A stretch of 42,267 nt of DNA from Erythrobacteraceae bacterium (GCA_024642545.1 JAHEAW010000005.1:1-42267); one strand, 5' to 3'. Positions 27,667-36,339 are shown, counted from the first letter of the stretch. The notes: a model not told the origin generated them from the letters alone. A program made the numbers and translations.

Positions 27667-28967
27667 AGCTGCCGCCCGGCCTGCTCACGCCAACGCGCGA
27701 AGGGCCGAATTACCGTTATTATGTGCTGACATTGTTGACCTTGACCTCGTTGTTCAGCGTGGCCGACCGGCTGGTATTTTCGATCCTGATGCAAGACATC
27801 AAGACAGAATTCGCCCTGTCGGACACCCAACTTGGCTTGCTGGCGGGGGCTGCCTTTACCATTACCTACATCACCTTTGGTTTTCCTGCAGCACGCTTTG
27901 CCGATCGGTCCAACCGCAAGCGTATCGTTGCAGCGGCCATCTCCGTGTGGAGTGTTGCCACTGCGCTATGCGGGCTGGCCACCGGATTCTGGTCCCTGTT
28001 TCTGGCGCGGATTGCAGTGGGTATGGGAGAAGCAGGAAGCGGCCCCTCCTCCCAGTCGCTGATCGCCGATTATTTCCGGCGCACGGAAATGGCCCGCGCC
28101 ATGGGTTTTCTGACGATCGGGGCAACCGTCGGCACCGCATTCGGCCTGATCGCCGGGGGACTGCTGGCACAGGCCTTTGGCTGGCGCTGGGCTTTTGTCC
28201 TGTTCGGCTTGCCCGGGCTGGTGCTGGGCGTGTTCCTGTTCGCGACTGTAAACGAGCCGCTGCGCGGGCGGTACGCTCCGCCCGGTGCCTCGACCATCCA
28301 GCTACCGATCCTGCAGACCCTGCGCTCGTTGCTTTCCAACCGTGTCTATATGGGCGTCATCCTTGGCTTCGCGGTCCAGATCATGATCGGCTATGCGATG
28401 GCGATCTGGATGCCCGCGATCATGCTGCGCAACTTTGATGTCGATACCGGCCATGTCGCAATCTATCTGGGACTGACCTTTTTGCTCGGCGGCATTCCCG
28501 GCCCAGTCATCGGGGGCTATCTTACAGACTGGATGACTCGGTTCGACGAACGCTGGCGCGCGCTGCTGCCGGGCCTTGTCAGTCTGCTGTGCCTGATCCC
28601 TCTCTGGCTGAGCCTCAATGCCGGGGCGCTCTGGCTCTTCCTTGGACTGTTCGCGCTCAGCTACGGCATATTCGTTTCCAGCCAGGCACCAATCCTTTCC
28701 TTGCTGCAAGCATGTGTGGAGCCATCACAGCGCGGTTTTGCGGTCGCCTTTGCCCTGTTCTTCAACAATCTCATCGGACAATTGGTAAGCGCAGCAATTA
28801 TTGGCGCGCTGAGTGACCATTTCACTCCTGCACATGGTCCGTTTGCACTCAATCTGTCAGTGTTTCTGGTATGCCTCGCAGCCGGCTTGCTGGCGATGGT
28901 GATATTCGTCTGGACCGCTGCGGCAATGCGCAGGTCGGGATATCTTGCCCGGCTTGCGGCAGGGTAG
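27663..28967 (+). CDS. MFS transporter, Spinster-like
   Basis: A 434-residue major facilitator with about 12 membrane spans. The family signatures are RFADRSNRKRI between spans 2 and 3 and VGMGEAGSGPSSQSLI near span 4, both typical of the Spinster-like branch. Some relatives move sphingolipids or organic acids; the substrate here is unknown. Translational coupling to an SDR and the position next to Rieske and E1 genes suggest uptake or release of a catabolic intermediate. Confidence 0.92.
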   Translation: MKLPPGLLTPTREGPNYRYYVLTLLTLTSLFSVADRLVFSILMQDIKTEFALSDTQLGLLAGAAFTITYITFGFPAARFADRSNRKRIVAAAISVWSVATALCGLATGFWSLFLARIAVGMGEAGSGPSSQSLIADYFRRTEMARAMGFLTIGATVGTAFGLIAGGLLAQAFGWRWAFVLFGLPGLVLGVFLFATVNEPLRGRYAPPGASTIQLPILQTLRSLLSNRVYMGVILGFAVQIMIGYAMAIWMPAIMLRNFDVDTGHVAIYLGLTFLLGGIPGPVIGGYLTDWMTRFDERWRALLPGLVSLLCLIPLWLSLNAGALWLFLGLFALSYGIFVSSQAPILSLLQACVEPSQRGFAVAFALFFNNLIGQLVSAAIIGALSDHFTPAHGPFALNLSVFLVCLAAGLLAMVIFVWTAAAMRRSGYLARLAAG

Positions 28968-29066
28968 CCACCCGGCCGAGGCACCAAAGCTGCTATTTTT
29001 GCTGATTAACGGCCCTGCCAGGATGGTTTACCGCTGGGTCAATATCAAGACATAGGGAGTGAAACG

Positions 29067-29831
29067 ATGGATCTGGGACTTAAAGGCAAGAAAGTCATCA
29101 TGAATGGCGGTGCACATGGGCTCGGCCTCGCCTCGCTCAAACATTTTGCTGCCGAAGGGGCCGATGTTGCCTTCTTCAGCCGCAAGCAGGACAAGATTGA
29201 TGCTGCAAAGGCCGCCATCGACAAGGCGGGCAGCGGCAAAGTGTTGGCCGAAGTGTTCGACATGGCGGACAATCACGAAGGCTATAAGGCGTGGCTGGCC
29301 AAGGCTGCGGATGATCTCGGCGGCTGCGATATCTTCGTCCATATGGCAAGCTCATCGGGTACTGGCGGCACAGGTGACTGGCAACAGGGCCTCGATATGG
29401 ACATCATGGGTGCAGTGCTGGGGGTGGAAGTTCTCACCCCTCATCTCGAAGCGTCCGATTGCGGATCGATCGTCTTCATGTCCTCGACCGCCGCGTTGGA
29501 GACATTTGTCGCGCCGCAGGCGTTCAATGCGCTCAAGGCTGCACTGATAACCCATGCTTCACAACTTAGCCAGGCGCTGGCCGGCAAGGGCATCCGGGTG
29601 AACACAGTTTCGCCCGGCGCGATCTACTATGAAGGCGGCAACTGGGAGATGATCAAGGGCGTGGTACCGGCCCTGTATGAAGGCACTCTGGCGAAAATGC
29701 CCACCGGCCGCTTCGGCGAGCCTGACGAGGTTGGCAAGGCCGTGGTCTTTGTCGCCAGCCCAGCGTGCCCTTACATGACCGGGGCAAATATTGTCATCGA
29801 CGGCGGCTTTACCCAGCGCGTCCAGTTCTGA
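29067..29831 (+). CDS. SDR-family protein with Phe in place of the catalytic Tyr
   Basis: A 254-residue short-chain dehydrogenase-fold protein. The cofactor loop is NGGAHGLG, where Asn replaces the usual Thr. The active site reads S-x12-F-x3-K: Ser in MSSTAAL, Phe153 and Lys157 in FNALK, so the Tyr proton donor is missing (codon TTC, one base from TAC). It may use another residue, catalyse a different reaction or be a binding protein. AGGGAGTG precedes the ATG. It heads an operon with E1alpha, E1beta, a lipoyl protein and a SnoaL-like protein, the next gene starting 12 bases on. Confidence 0.9.
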   Translation: MDLGLKGKKVIMNGGAHGLGLASLKHFAAEGADVAFFSRKQDKIDAAKAAIDKAGSGKVLAEVFDMADNHEGYKAWLAKAADDLGGCDIFVHMASSSGTGGTGDWQQGLDMDIMGAVLGVEVLTPHLEASDCGSIVFMSSTAALETFVAPQAFNALKAALITHASQLSQALAGKGIRVNTVSPGAIYYEGGNWEMIKGVVPALYEGTLAKMPTGRFGEPDEVGKAVVFVASPACPYMTGANIVIDGGFTQRVQF

Positions 29832-29842
29832 CCGCGCTGGCG

Positions 29843-30847
29843 ATGGCAGCCGACCAGCTCCGGGACGCCCCATCGCGGGCCGAGATAGACCGCGCGACTT
29901 TGCGTGACATCTATACGCGCACGATGAAGGTCAATCGCACTGACGAAAAGTTCCGCGCACTGCTGATGGAGGGCAAGGTGGCGGTTATGTACTATTGCGT
30001 GCGGGGACAGGAACTGGTGTCCGCAGCCGCGATGACCGCGTTGACCGATGATGATTATGTGGTGTGCACCTATCGCGGGCAGGGGGAACAGACTGCCAAA
30101 GGTATCCCGGCGGAAAAATGGTGGGCAGAATGCCTCGGCAAAGTAACCGGCACCTGCAAGGGCAAGGGCGGCACGATGCACATTACCTATCCTGAAAAGG
30201 GGATCATGGTCACCACCGGTGTCGTCGGATCGGGCCTGCCAATTGCCAATGGCCTGGCCATGGCATCGCAGAACAATGGTGACGGCCGGGTAACGATGGT
30301 CAGCTTTGGTGATGGAGCAGCCAATATCGGCGGCTTTCACGAAGCCATGAACATGGCGGCATTGTACCAGCTGCCCATCGTGTTCCTGTGCCAGAACAAC
30401 CGGTATGGTGAGCACACGGCTTTTGCCGATCACACCGCCAGCCCCAGTATTGCGGACCGGGCTGCGGGGTATGGGATGCGCAGCATCCATGTGGACGGCA
30501 ATGACGTGCACCAAATGTATAATGCCGCCAAACTGGCGGTTGACCGCGCCCGTGCCGGTGAAGGCCCAACCCTGATTGAGGCAATGTGTTACCGCATGAT
30601 GGGGCATTTTTTCGGAGCCGATTTCTCCTACATGCCGCCCGAACATCTGGCTGAAATGAAGGCAGAGGACCCGCTTCCGAAATTGCGCGCTGTGATGCTG
30701 GACCGCCAGTTCACTGAGGCAGAGTTGGACGATATTGTTGCACAAATCGATGCAGAAATTGACACCGCAGTGGCAAGAGCGCTGGCAGCCGATTTCCCCG
30801 ATCCGCATGAGCTCAAAGTCGATGTGTTCGAAGAGGAGATGCCGTAA
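29843..30847 (+). CDS. Thiamine-dependent dehydrogenase E1 alpha (second)
   Basis: A 334-residue E1 alpha subunit. The thiamine motif begins FGDGAANIGG at residue 155 and ends QNNRYGEHT; GKGGTMHI is present. I chose ATG 29843, 11 bases after the SDR stop, since the track start 29765 lies inside the SDR gene. It differs clearly from the first E1 alpha at 19238 (longer N terminus, different segments), so it is a diverged paralogue and not a recent duplicate. AcoA-like acetoin dehydrogenases are the closest named type I can suggest. Confidence 0.92.
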   Translation: MAADQLRDAPSRAEIDRATLRDIYTRTMKVNRTDEKFRALLMEGKVAVMYYCVRGQELVSAAAMTALTDDDYVVCTYRGQGEQTAKGIPAEKWWAECLGKVTGTCKGKGGTMHITYPEKGIMVTTGVVGSGLPIANGLAMASQNNGDGRVTMVSFGDGAANIGGFHEAMNMAALYQLPIVFLCQNNRYGEHTAFADHTASPSIADRAAGYGMRSIHVDGNDVHQMYNAAKLAVDRARAGEGPTLIEAMCYRMMGHFFGADFSYMPPEHLAEMKAEDPLPKLRAVMLDRQFTEAELDDIVAQIDAEIDTAVARALAADFPDPHELKVDVFEEEMP

Positions 30848-31845
30848 TGACCGGCAAGCCTCCGCAAATCACCATGGTTCAGGCACTCAATCAGGCGATT
30901 GATGAAGCCATGGCAGAAGATGACGGCGTGTTCTGTTTGGGCGAAGATGTCGCGGCCAAGCAGGGCGGCGGTGTGTTCAAGGTCACCTCGGGCCTGACCG
31001 AAAAATATGGCACGCACCGGATTCGCGCCACGCCAATTTCGGAGACTGCGATTGTCGGCGCTGCTGTGGGTGCCGCACTGGCTGGGCAGCGGCCCATTGC
31101 CGAAATCATGCTGATGAATTTCGTTGGCGTATGCATGGACCAGATCGTCAATCACGCAGCCAAATTGCGTTTTATGTCGGGCGGACAGACCAATGTGCCG
31201 CTAGTCATTCGCACCACCACCGGGGTCGGGGTCGGGTTTGGCGGGCAGCATTCCGATATGCTGGAAGCGTGGTTCGCGCATGTCGCGGGGATTCGCGTCG
31301 TCACGCCGTCAAACGCCGCCGATGCCAAAGGACTGATGCGGTCGGCCATCGACAGCAATGATCCGGTGATCTTCATCGAGAATATCCTGTGCTACGGGCT
31401 CAAATCAGACGATCCGGGCCCCGGTTACCGAGTCCCGCTGGGCGAGGCGGCAATCGCGCGCGAAGGCAGCGATGTTTCGCTCATTACGTATGGCCGCACA
31501 GTGCTGGACGCGCTCGCCATCGCCGATGAAATGGCCAGCGTGGGGATTTCGGTCGAAGTGGTCGATCTGCGCACCATCGCCCCGTATGACGAAGAAACCG
31601 TACTGGCGTCGGTGCGCAAGACCGGCCGCGCAATCACTTTGCATGAAGCTGTGCGTCCTTATGGCACCGGCGCAGAAATGGCCGCGACCATTCATGAGAA
31701 GCTGTGGGGCAAGCTCAAGGCGCCCGTGTTGCGTATTGGCGGGACATTTTCGCCCGTGCCCTTCGTTGCCGCGCTGGAACAGGCATGGATCCCGACCAAG
31801 CCGGAGATTGTCGCGGCCATCCGCAGTTCAATGGAAAATGGTTGA
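30847..31845 (+). CDS. Thiamine-dependent dehydrogenase E1 beta (second)
   Basis: A 332-residue beta subunit starting inside the E1 alpha stop (TAATG). It has FCLGEDVAAKQGGGVFK, TPISETAIVGAAVG, GGQHSDM and the C-terminal DLRTIAPYDEETV segment. It forms a second E1 with the preceding gene. Instead of a full E2, the next gene codes for a lone lipoyl domain three bases downstream. Confidence 0.92.
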   Translation: MTGKPPQITMVQALNQAIDEAMAEDDGVFCLGEDVAAKQGGGVFKVTSGLTEKYGTHRIRATPISETAIVGAAVGAALAGQRPIAEIMLMNFVGVCMDQIVNHAAKLRFMSGGQTNVPLVIRTTTGVGVGFGGQHSDMLEAWFAHVAGIRVVTPSNAADAKGLMRSAIDSNDPVIFIENILCYGLKSDDPGPGYRVPLGEAAIAREGSDVSLITYGRTVLDALAIADEMASVGISVEVVDLRTIAPYDEETVLASVRKTGRAITLHEAVRPYGTGAEMAATIHEKLWGKLKAPVLRIGGTFSPVPFVAALEQAWIPTKPEIVAAIRSSMENG

Positions 31846-31848
31846 ATA

Positions 31849-32079
31849 ATGGCGGCGGAAATCAGGGTGCCGAAGCTGGGCATGAGCGCGCTCGAAGTAG
31901 TTTTGTCCGAATGGATGCATGCCGATGGGGAGCGAGTAGCAAAGGGCGACGTGATATATCTGGTCGAAACCGACAAGACGACGACGGAGATCGAAGCGCA
32001 GGCTTCAGGGGTGATCCGGCAAATGGGCATAGAAGGCGCGACTTACAGGGTGGGTGACCTGATCGGGACCATCGAATGA
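31849..32079 (+). CDS. Free-standing lipoyl-domain carrier protein
   Basis: A 76-residue protein that is nothing but one lipoyl domain, with the lipoylation site Lys43 in VETDKTTTEI and the closing GDLIGTIE strand. It lacks any subunit-binding or acyltransferase domain, and the stop codon is clean, so it is not an obvious truncation by frameshift. It should carry the acyl or electron load from the second E1, either to the E2 encoded at 21247 or to some other acceptor. Gap to E1 beta is three bases. Confidence 0.9.
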   Translation: MAAEIRVPKLGMSALEVVLSEWMHADGERVAKGDVIYLVETDKTTTEIEAQASGVIRQMGIEGATYRVGDLIGTIE

Positions 32080-32089
32080 GGCACAGGAT

Positions 32090-32491
32090 ATGAGCGAAGT
32101 GGCAAGGCCGGCCCAATTGCTGGCCGAAATTTATGGATTCGCTGGCGCGCAGGACTGGCAGGCAGTGGCGGCGCGGGTACACCCCGAATTCACTGTCTAT
32201 GAGGCAGAGTGTCTCCCCTTCGGCGGAGAATGGACCGGTCCTGATGCACTGCAACGCGTCGCCACAGCCATGTATGGCACGTGGGCGAAAGCAGTGGTCG
32301 ATATTCATGAGATTGTCGGCGGGGAAACATGGGCCGTGGTCGTGCTCAGCCTGACTATGACATCAAAAAAGACTGGCCGCACTTTCACCCAGACGGTCAA
32401 CGAAGCAGGACGCTTCGAAGGTGGATTGCTCAAGGATCTGCGAATCCATTATTTCGATGCCGCCGAGGTTGCTGCCGAAGCAGGCGAATGA
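32090..32491 (+). CDS. SnoaL/NTF2-like protein
   Basis: A 133-residue protein with the NTF2-like cone fold pattern: an N-terminal helix with FAGAQDWQAVAARVHPEF, then alternating beta strands ending in LKDLRIHYFDA. Relatives include steroid delta-isomerase, SnoaL cyclases and hydratases, and many non-enzymes. Ten bases separate it from the lipoyl gene, so it is the last gene of the second E1 operon and could isomerise or bind the pathway intermediate. No catalytic residue can be assigned safely. Confidence 0.82.
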   Translation: MSEVARPAQLLAEIYGFAGAQDWQAVAARVHPEFTVYEAECLPFGGEWTGPDALQRVATAMYGTWAKAVVDIHEIVGGETWAVVVLSLTMTSKKTGRTFTQTVNEAGRFEGGLLKDLRIHYFDAAEVAAEAGE

Positions 32492-32510
32492 TTGCGGCGC
32501 ACGCGCCAGG

Positions 32511-33428
32511 TCAGTATGGCTGGCTCCAATCCCACTGCTGCAGCCATTCGTGCATCGGGGTCAGTTTCACATCAAGTAATTTACGCGTTTCGTCAGGGTC
32601 CACGACCAGTGGGCTGACCGCCTGATCGTTATAATAGCGGTAGAATTTGGCCATGCCTTCATAGATGCTGAGCGGCGCAACCGCGCGCGACCCGGTGACC
32701 AGCTCGCTCATCCGCGCGGCAAATTCATCGGGCGTAATGCTCTGGAAGCGGACTGGCTTGCCCAGCACCGCAGTCAGCCGTGCGGCGACTTCATCACCCA
32801 CCAGTGCTTCAGGCCCGCCAACTGCGACATGTTTGCCATCGGCAGCATCGGTGCCGAGCGCGGCAACCATATAGGCAGCAACATCATCCAGGCAAATCCA
32901 GCTGACCTTCAAGTCCGGTGCCGCCGAATAGGCGAACACGCCCCGGTTGACGATCGAAGGCTTGCTCCACACGCGAATCATGTTGTTCATGAACACGACC
33001 GGTTCAATAAGGACACACGGAATGCCGGTTTCCAAGAGCGACTGCTCGATATCACGCCGACCGTCATGCGCAGTCAGATCAAGATCATGGTCAGCGATAA
33101 AGCAGCTGGTATTAAAGACAATTTTCTTGAGGCCAGCCGCTTTCGCGGCCTGCGCGATATTGCGGCCATAGGATGCTGCAATTCCGCGGTCGAATTCAAA
33201 CGGTAAATGCATCGCCAGTGCATCCTGCCCGGCAAATGCCTGCGCAAGTACGACCGGATCGGTGATGTCTGCTGTCACGTAAGGCAAGTCAGGAAAAGGG
33301 CTGGCGGCCAACGCATCGGCGCGGCGCACGCCAGCGGTGACTATATAGCCCCCTGCCTGGAGCGACTGCACCAGCGGAATTCCCTGGTCCGCGGGGGCGC
33401 CCAGTACGATTACCCTATTGATCGCCAT
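32511..33428 (-). CDS. NmrA-like NAD(P)-binding protein
   Basis: A 305-residue atypical SDR. It starts INRVIVLGAPADQG, a variant of the GxxGxxG loop, and has the NmrA-like segments DALAMHLPFEFD and VLIEPVVFMNNM. Members can be reductases, such as isoflavone-reductase-like enzymes, or redox sensors. It lies 13 bases downstream of the second Rieske oxygenase on the same strand, which suggests joint transcription. The substrate is unknown. Confidence 0.85.
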   Translation of the reverse strand: MAINRVIVLGAPADQGIPLVQSLQAGGYIVTAGVRRADALAASPFPDLPYVTADITDPVVLAQAFAGQDALAMHLPFEFDRGIAASYGRNIAQAAKAAGLKKIVFNTSCFIADHDLDLTAHDGRRDIEQSLLETGIPCVLIEPVVFMNNMIRVWSKPSIVNRGVFAYSAAPDLKVSWICLDDVAAYMVAALGTDAADGKHVAVGGPEALVGDEVAARLTAVLGKPVRFQSITPDEFAARMSELVTGSRAVAPLSIYEGMAKFYRYYNDQAVSPLVVDPDETRKLLDVKLTPMHEWLQQWDWSQPY

Positions 33429-33441
33429 GAATTATCCCAGA

Positions 33442-34860
33442 TCAGCCAGGCAGCTCGCCATTGATGAATTTCATCAGCGTTTGCTGGAAGTGGCGTACCC
33501 GGCTGTCCTGATACGCCCCCAATTCCATAAGGCCGTTTGACGATGCCTTCATTCCGGTCTGCACATGCGGCAAGTTGGCCATATCCTGATCAAACACTTT
33601 GGCCAGCGCTTCACCCATCACATCATTGGCCCAGGCGAAGGGTTCGTCATCGGGAATTTCCAGCTTTTCAACCGCCCGCGGGCGCTCGCCGTCCTTGGGC
33701 TTGGGCATCAGCACACGGATTTCCATCGTGCACCAATCGGGCGTATCGCCCGGCAGCCAACGATACAGCAGTGTCGGAATATAGCCGATCCATGGCGAAA
33801 AATTGGGAAAGATATTATAGGTGAAATTGTCGAGCATTTCGGAATCGGACTTGTCCGAATAATCGAGCCCGTATTGCTCGGTAAAACCCTTGCGGTTGGC
33901 ATCCGCCAGCACCTTGCGGGCGTGGAACGGATCGTTGGGATCGAGCACAATATCATCGCCGCTGGCGCTGAAGCGGCGGTTGGTTTCTGCATCACTACCG
34001 CCAGAAAACTCGTTCATCTTGTCGAGGATATATTGTTGGTCCTTGCCGGTGATATGCGGTGAGAGCGTGCCCGATGGCGTAATCGCACGGTTGAAGAAAT
34101 CGCCGAAATGATCGTAGCGAGTATTTGCATCACCCAAAAAGGGCAGCAATTGCGGGTGCGTGGTTACCGAATGCCACGCTTCCATGAACGCTTCTGCCGT
34201 GGCCTTCCAATTAGCGGGAATTCGCTTGGACACCCACATCGCGGTGAAGCGGTCCTGCATGTCATAGCGGTGATAGTGATCGGCCACCGGCCCCAACCAG
34301 TCGGTAAACTCGGGCAACGAATTGTTTTCCGTGATCATCACGAAGCCCTGCCACAGGTTCACGCGCACTTCGGGCAGGCTCATGTCCTTGCCTTCGAGAT
34401 GCTTGAAGTCCCATTCGCAGGGGATTTCCTTCAAACTGCCATCATTCTTCCAGGTGAAACCGTGGAACGGGCAGCGTAGCTGGCTGGTGTTGCCCGCCTT
34501 GGTTCGCAGCTTGCGTGCGCGGTGCAGGCAGACGTTGTAAAATGCGCGCACTGCGCCGTCTTTTTGCCGCACCAGCAGAAACGATTTGTCATTGATGTCG
34601 AACACCACCGTATCGCCGGCGTCAGGCATTTCATCTTCGCGCGCGGCGAACAGCCACACATTGGGCCACATCTTCTCCCGTTCGAGCCGGGCAAATTCCT
34701 CGCTGATATAAGGCTCAACCGACAGCGGATCAGTTGACATCGGAGCCAGCGATTCTTCGAACAGATAGTCAGGCACGCGCCTGGTATCCGCTTCCAGCAT
34801 GTCAGTATAACTTATGCCGGGGCAACGGTCATCGCGATCAATCTTGGTAGTCTCATTCAT
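33442..34860 (-). CDS. Rieske non-heme iron oxygenase, alpha subunit (second)
   Basis: A 472-residue oxygenase. Rieske ligands are Cys111-x-His113 and Cys130-x2-His133; mononuclear iron ligands are His230 and His235 in AWHSVTTH, with Glu227 at the bridging position, as in the first Rieske gene. It has an extra N-terminal extension and a longer C-terminal half than that enzyme, so it is a distinct subtype. No ferredoxin, reductase or beta subunit is present. It diverges from a VOC gene over a 102-base region with a direct repeat. Confidence 0.92.
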   Translation of the reverse strand: MNETTKIDRDDRCPGISYTDMLEADTRRVPDYLFEESLAPMSTDPLSVEPYISEEFARLEREKMWPNVWLFAAREDEMPDAGDTVVFDINDKSFLLVRQKDGAVRAFYNVCLHRARKLRTKAGNTSQLRCPFHGFTWKNDGSLKEIPCEWDFKHLEGKDMSLPEVRVNLWQGFVMITENNSLPEFTDWLGPVADHYHRYDMQDRFTAMWVSKRIPANWKATAEAFMEAWHSVTTHPQLLPFLGDANTRYDHFGDFFNRAITPSGTLSPHITGKDQQYILDKMNEFSGGSDAETNRRFSASGDDIVLDPNDPFHARKVLADANRKGFTEQYGLDYSDKSDSEMLDNFTYNIFPNFSPWIGYIPTLLYRWLPGDTPDWCTMEIRVLMPKPKDGERPRAVEKLEIPDDEPFAWANDVMGEALAKVFDQDMANLPHVQTGMKASSNGLMELGAYQDSRVRHFQQTLMKFINGELPG

Positions 34861-34888
34861 GGTGAGCGGTCCGTACTCTTACTTTGTG

Positions 34889-34949
34889 CAGTATCCTCTT
34901 AGCCTGTGATGCCACATCCTTACCTCCAGGTATCCTAGCGTAACTGTGA
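34889..34949. promoter_or_regulatory. Imperfect direct repeat in the Rieske/VOC divergent region
   Basis: CAGTATCCTcttAGCcTGTGA (34889-34909) and CAGgTATCCTAGCgtaacTGTGA (34927-34949) share TATCCT, AGC and TGTGA blocks and start 38 bases apart. Such spaced repeats in a divergent promoter often bind a regulator; the LuxR-type protein 0.6 kb away is a candidate. This is a by-eye alignment with gaps. Confidence 0.35.
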
Positions 34950-34962
34950 GTAGGCGAAAATT

Positions 34963-35502
34963 ATGGGACAACATGCTGCAGGGCTGACCGGTCTAGGGCC
35001 GGTGATGCAACTGGCCTTCGTGCCGAGTGACTTTGACGCTGCTGTTAGACATTGGACCCAGACCATGGGCGTCGGGCCGTTCTTCATGATGGAGAATATC
35101 CACCTTGAAGACATGCGCTATCTGGGCGAACCGACCGACGCTGTATTCAGTCTTGCACTCGCCTATTGGGGCGATATGCAAATTGAGTTGATCAGGCCAG
35201 AAAACGACGCGCCATCGATCTATTCAGGTGAATATTGCGTACGCGACGGGCTGCATCATACGTGCCTGCTGCTCGATGACATTGCTGATGCCTATGCGGC
35301 CTGCAAACGATACGGCGCGAAAATCCTCGTCGAAGGCAAGGTCCTGCCTGAGGGTGCAGTAATCTATGCTGATCCGGGCACCGGCCCCGGTCATATCGTT
35401 GAAATGCTGCAACTTCAGCCTGGCACGCTCGAATTGTTTGGCATGATCAAGCAGGCTGGAATTGGCTGGGACGGCAGGGACCCGCTTCGCCCATTGGGCT
35501 GA
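34963..35502 (+). CDS. VOC-family protein
   Basis: A 179-residue two-module VOC protein resembling the glyoxalase / methylmalonyl-CoA epimerase branch. Putative metal-ligand positions seen are the QIEL strand, the His of GLHHTCLLLDD and the Glu of GHIVEML. The first-strand His of the usual DHIGI-like start is replaced (VMQLAFVPSD). It could be an isomerase, lyase or binding protein. It diverges from the second Rieske oxygenase and ends 27 bases before the convergent LuxR gene. Confidence 0.87.
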   Translation: MGQHAAGLTGLGPVMQLAFVPSDFDAAVRHWTQTMGVGPFFMMENIHLEDMRYLGEPTDAVFSLALAYWGDMQIELIRPENDAPSIYSGEYCVRDGLHHTCLLLDDIADAYAACKRYGAKILVEGKVLPEGAVIYADPGTGPGHIVEMLQLQPGTLELFGMIKQAGIGWDGRDPLRPLG

Positions 35503-35529
35503 GGCCTCCCTTCGAAGCACCCACGCCGT

Positions 35530-36339
35530 TTATTCGCTGGCGCCAAGATATCCAAGTTGGCCAGCCTTGAAAATCGCTTGCGCACGGTTCACCGCATTCA
35601 GCTTCTCACCGGCCCGATGGATATGATAGCGGATCGTTGCATGGCTGCGGTTCAGGATCATGCTGATTTCCATATCCGTCTTGCCGATCGCGGCCCACCG
35701 CAAACATTCGACTTCGCGCTTTGACAGCACGCAATTGGTCGGAATCCTGCGCTTGGTCCGCATCGCCTGAACATAGCCGGCAATAAACCGCCGCATAACC
35801 AGACCGAGCAATTCACCATGCTCGGAAAATTCCTGCGACAGGTCGGTCTGATGCCGGTCGATCGGCACAAAACTGTTCGCTGAAATCTGTCCGAAGGGCA
35901 AATGCACCGGGATCACAATGGCTGCCTCACAGAGTGAGCGCTTGGAAAAATCATGCAGCTCAATCTCGTCCAGATAGGTATTGTGCCACAGGCTATAGAA
36001 ACCTTCTGAATTCACCCAGAACGGCTCACTTTCATAGCGGCAAGCCCGTGGCAGCGGCGAATGAAGCGCGAGGCGATGGTCTTCCCACCAGCGGCGGCCT
36101 TCTTCCAGCCAGCCGAACACATCGGCATTGAGAATTGTCCCGTCACCATCGGTCATGGGTTCCTTGGACGAGATATCGTCACACGTGCAAACCCTCAGGC
36201 CCCGCTCTTCTGCGATATCCCTGAGCGCGACAGCAGCGTCGTAAATATCCTCTATGCACCGAACCGTTACGGATTCGACCAACGACTCGAGTGGGAGTCG
36301 GTCTCTGGTCGCACGGAGTTCTATAACTTTAGCTGCCAT
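35530..36339 (-). CDS. LuxR-family transcriptional regulator
   Basis: A 269-residue regulator. The C-terminal 60 residues form a LuxR/GerE helix-turn-helix (LSKREVECLRWAAIGKTDMEI...). The N-terminal region has spaced Trp, Tyr, Asp and Pro residues (FGWLEEGRRWW, ALHSPLPRACRYE) that recall an autoinducer-binding domain, so a small-molecule ligand is likely. No luxI-like synthase is in the window, making it a LuxR solo. I chose ATG 36339, after GGAGGATAG; the track start 36375 lies upstream of that site. It follows the ACAD operon with an 86-base gap. Confidence 0.88.
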   Translation of the reverse strand: MAAKVIELRATRDRLPLESLVESVTVRCIEDIYDAAVALRDIAEERGLRVCTCDDISSKEPMTDGDGTILNADVFGWLEEGRRWWEDHRLALHSPLPRACRYESEPFWVNSEGFYSLWHNTYLDEIELHDFSKRSLCEAAIVIPVHLPFGQISANSFVPIDRHQTDLSQEFSEHGELLGLVMRRFIAGYVQAMRTKRRIPTNCVLSKREVECLRWAAIGKTDMEISMILNRSHATIRYHIHRAGEKLNAVNRAQAIFKAGQLGYLGASE

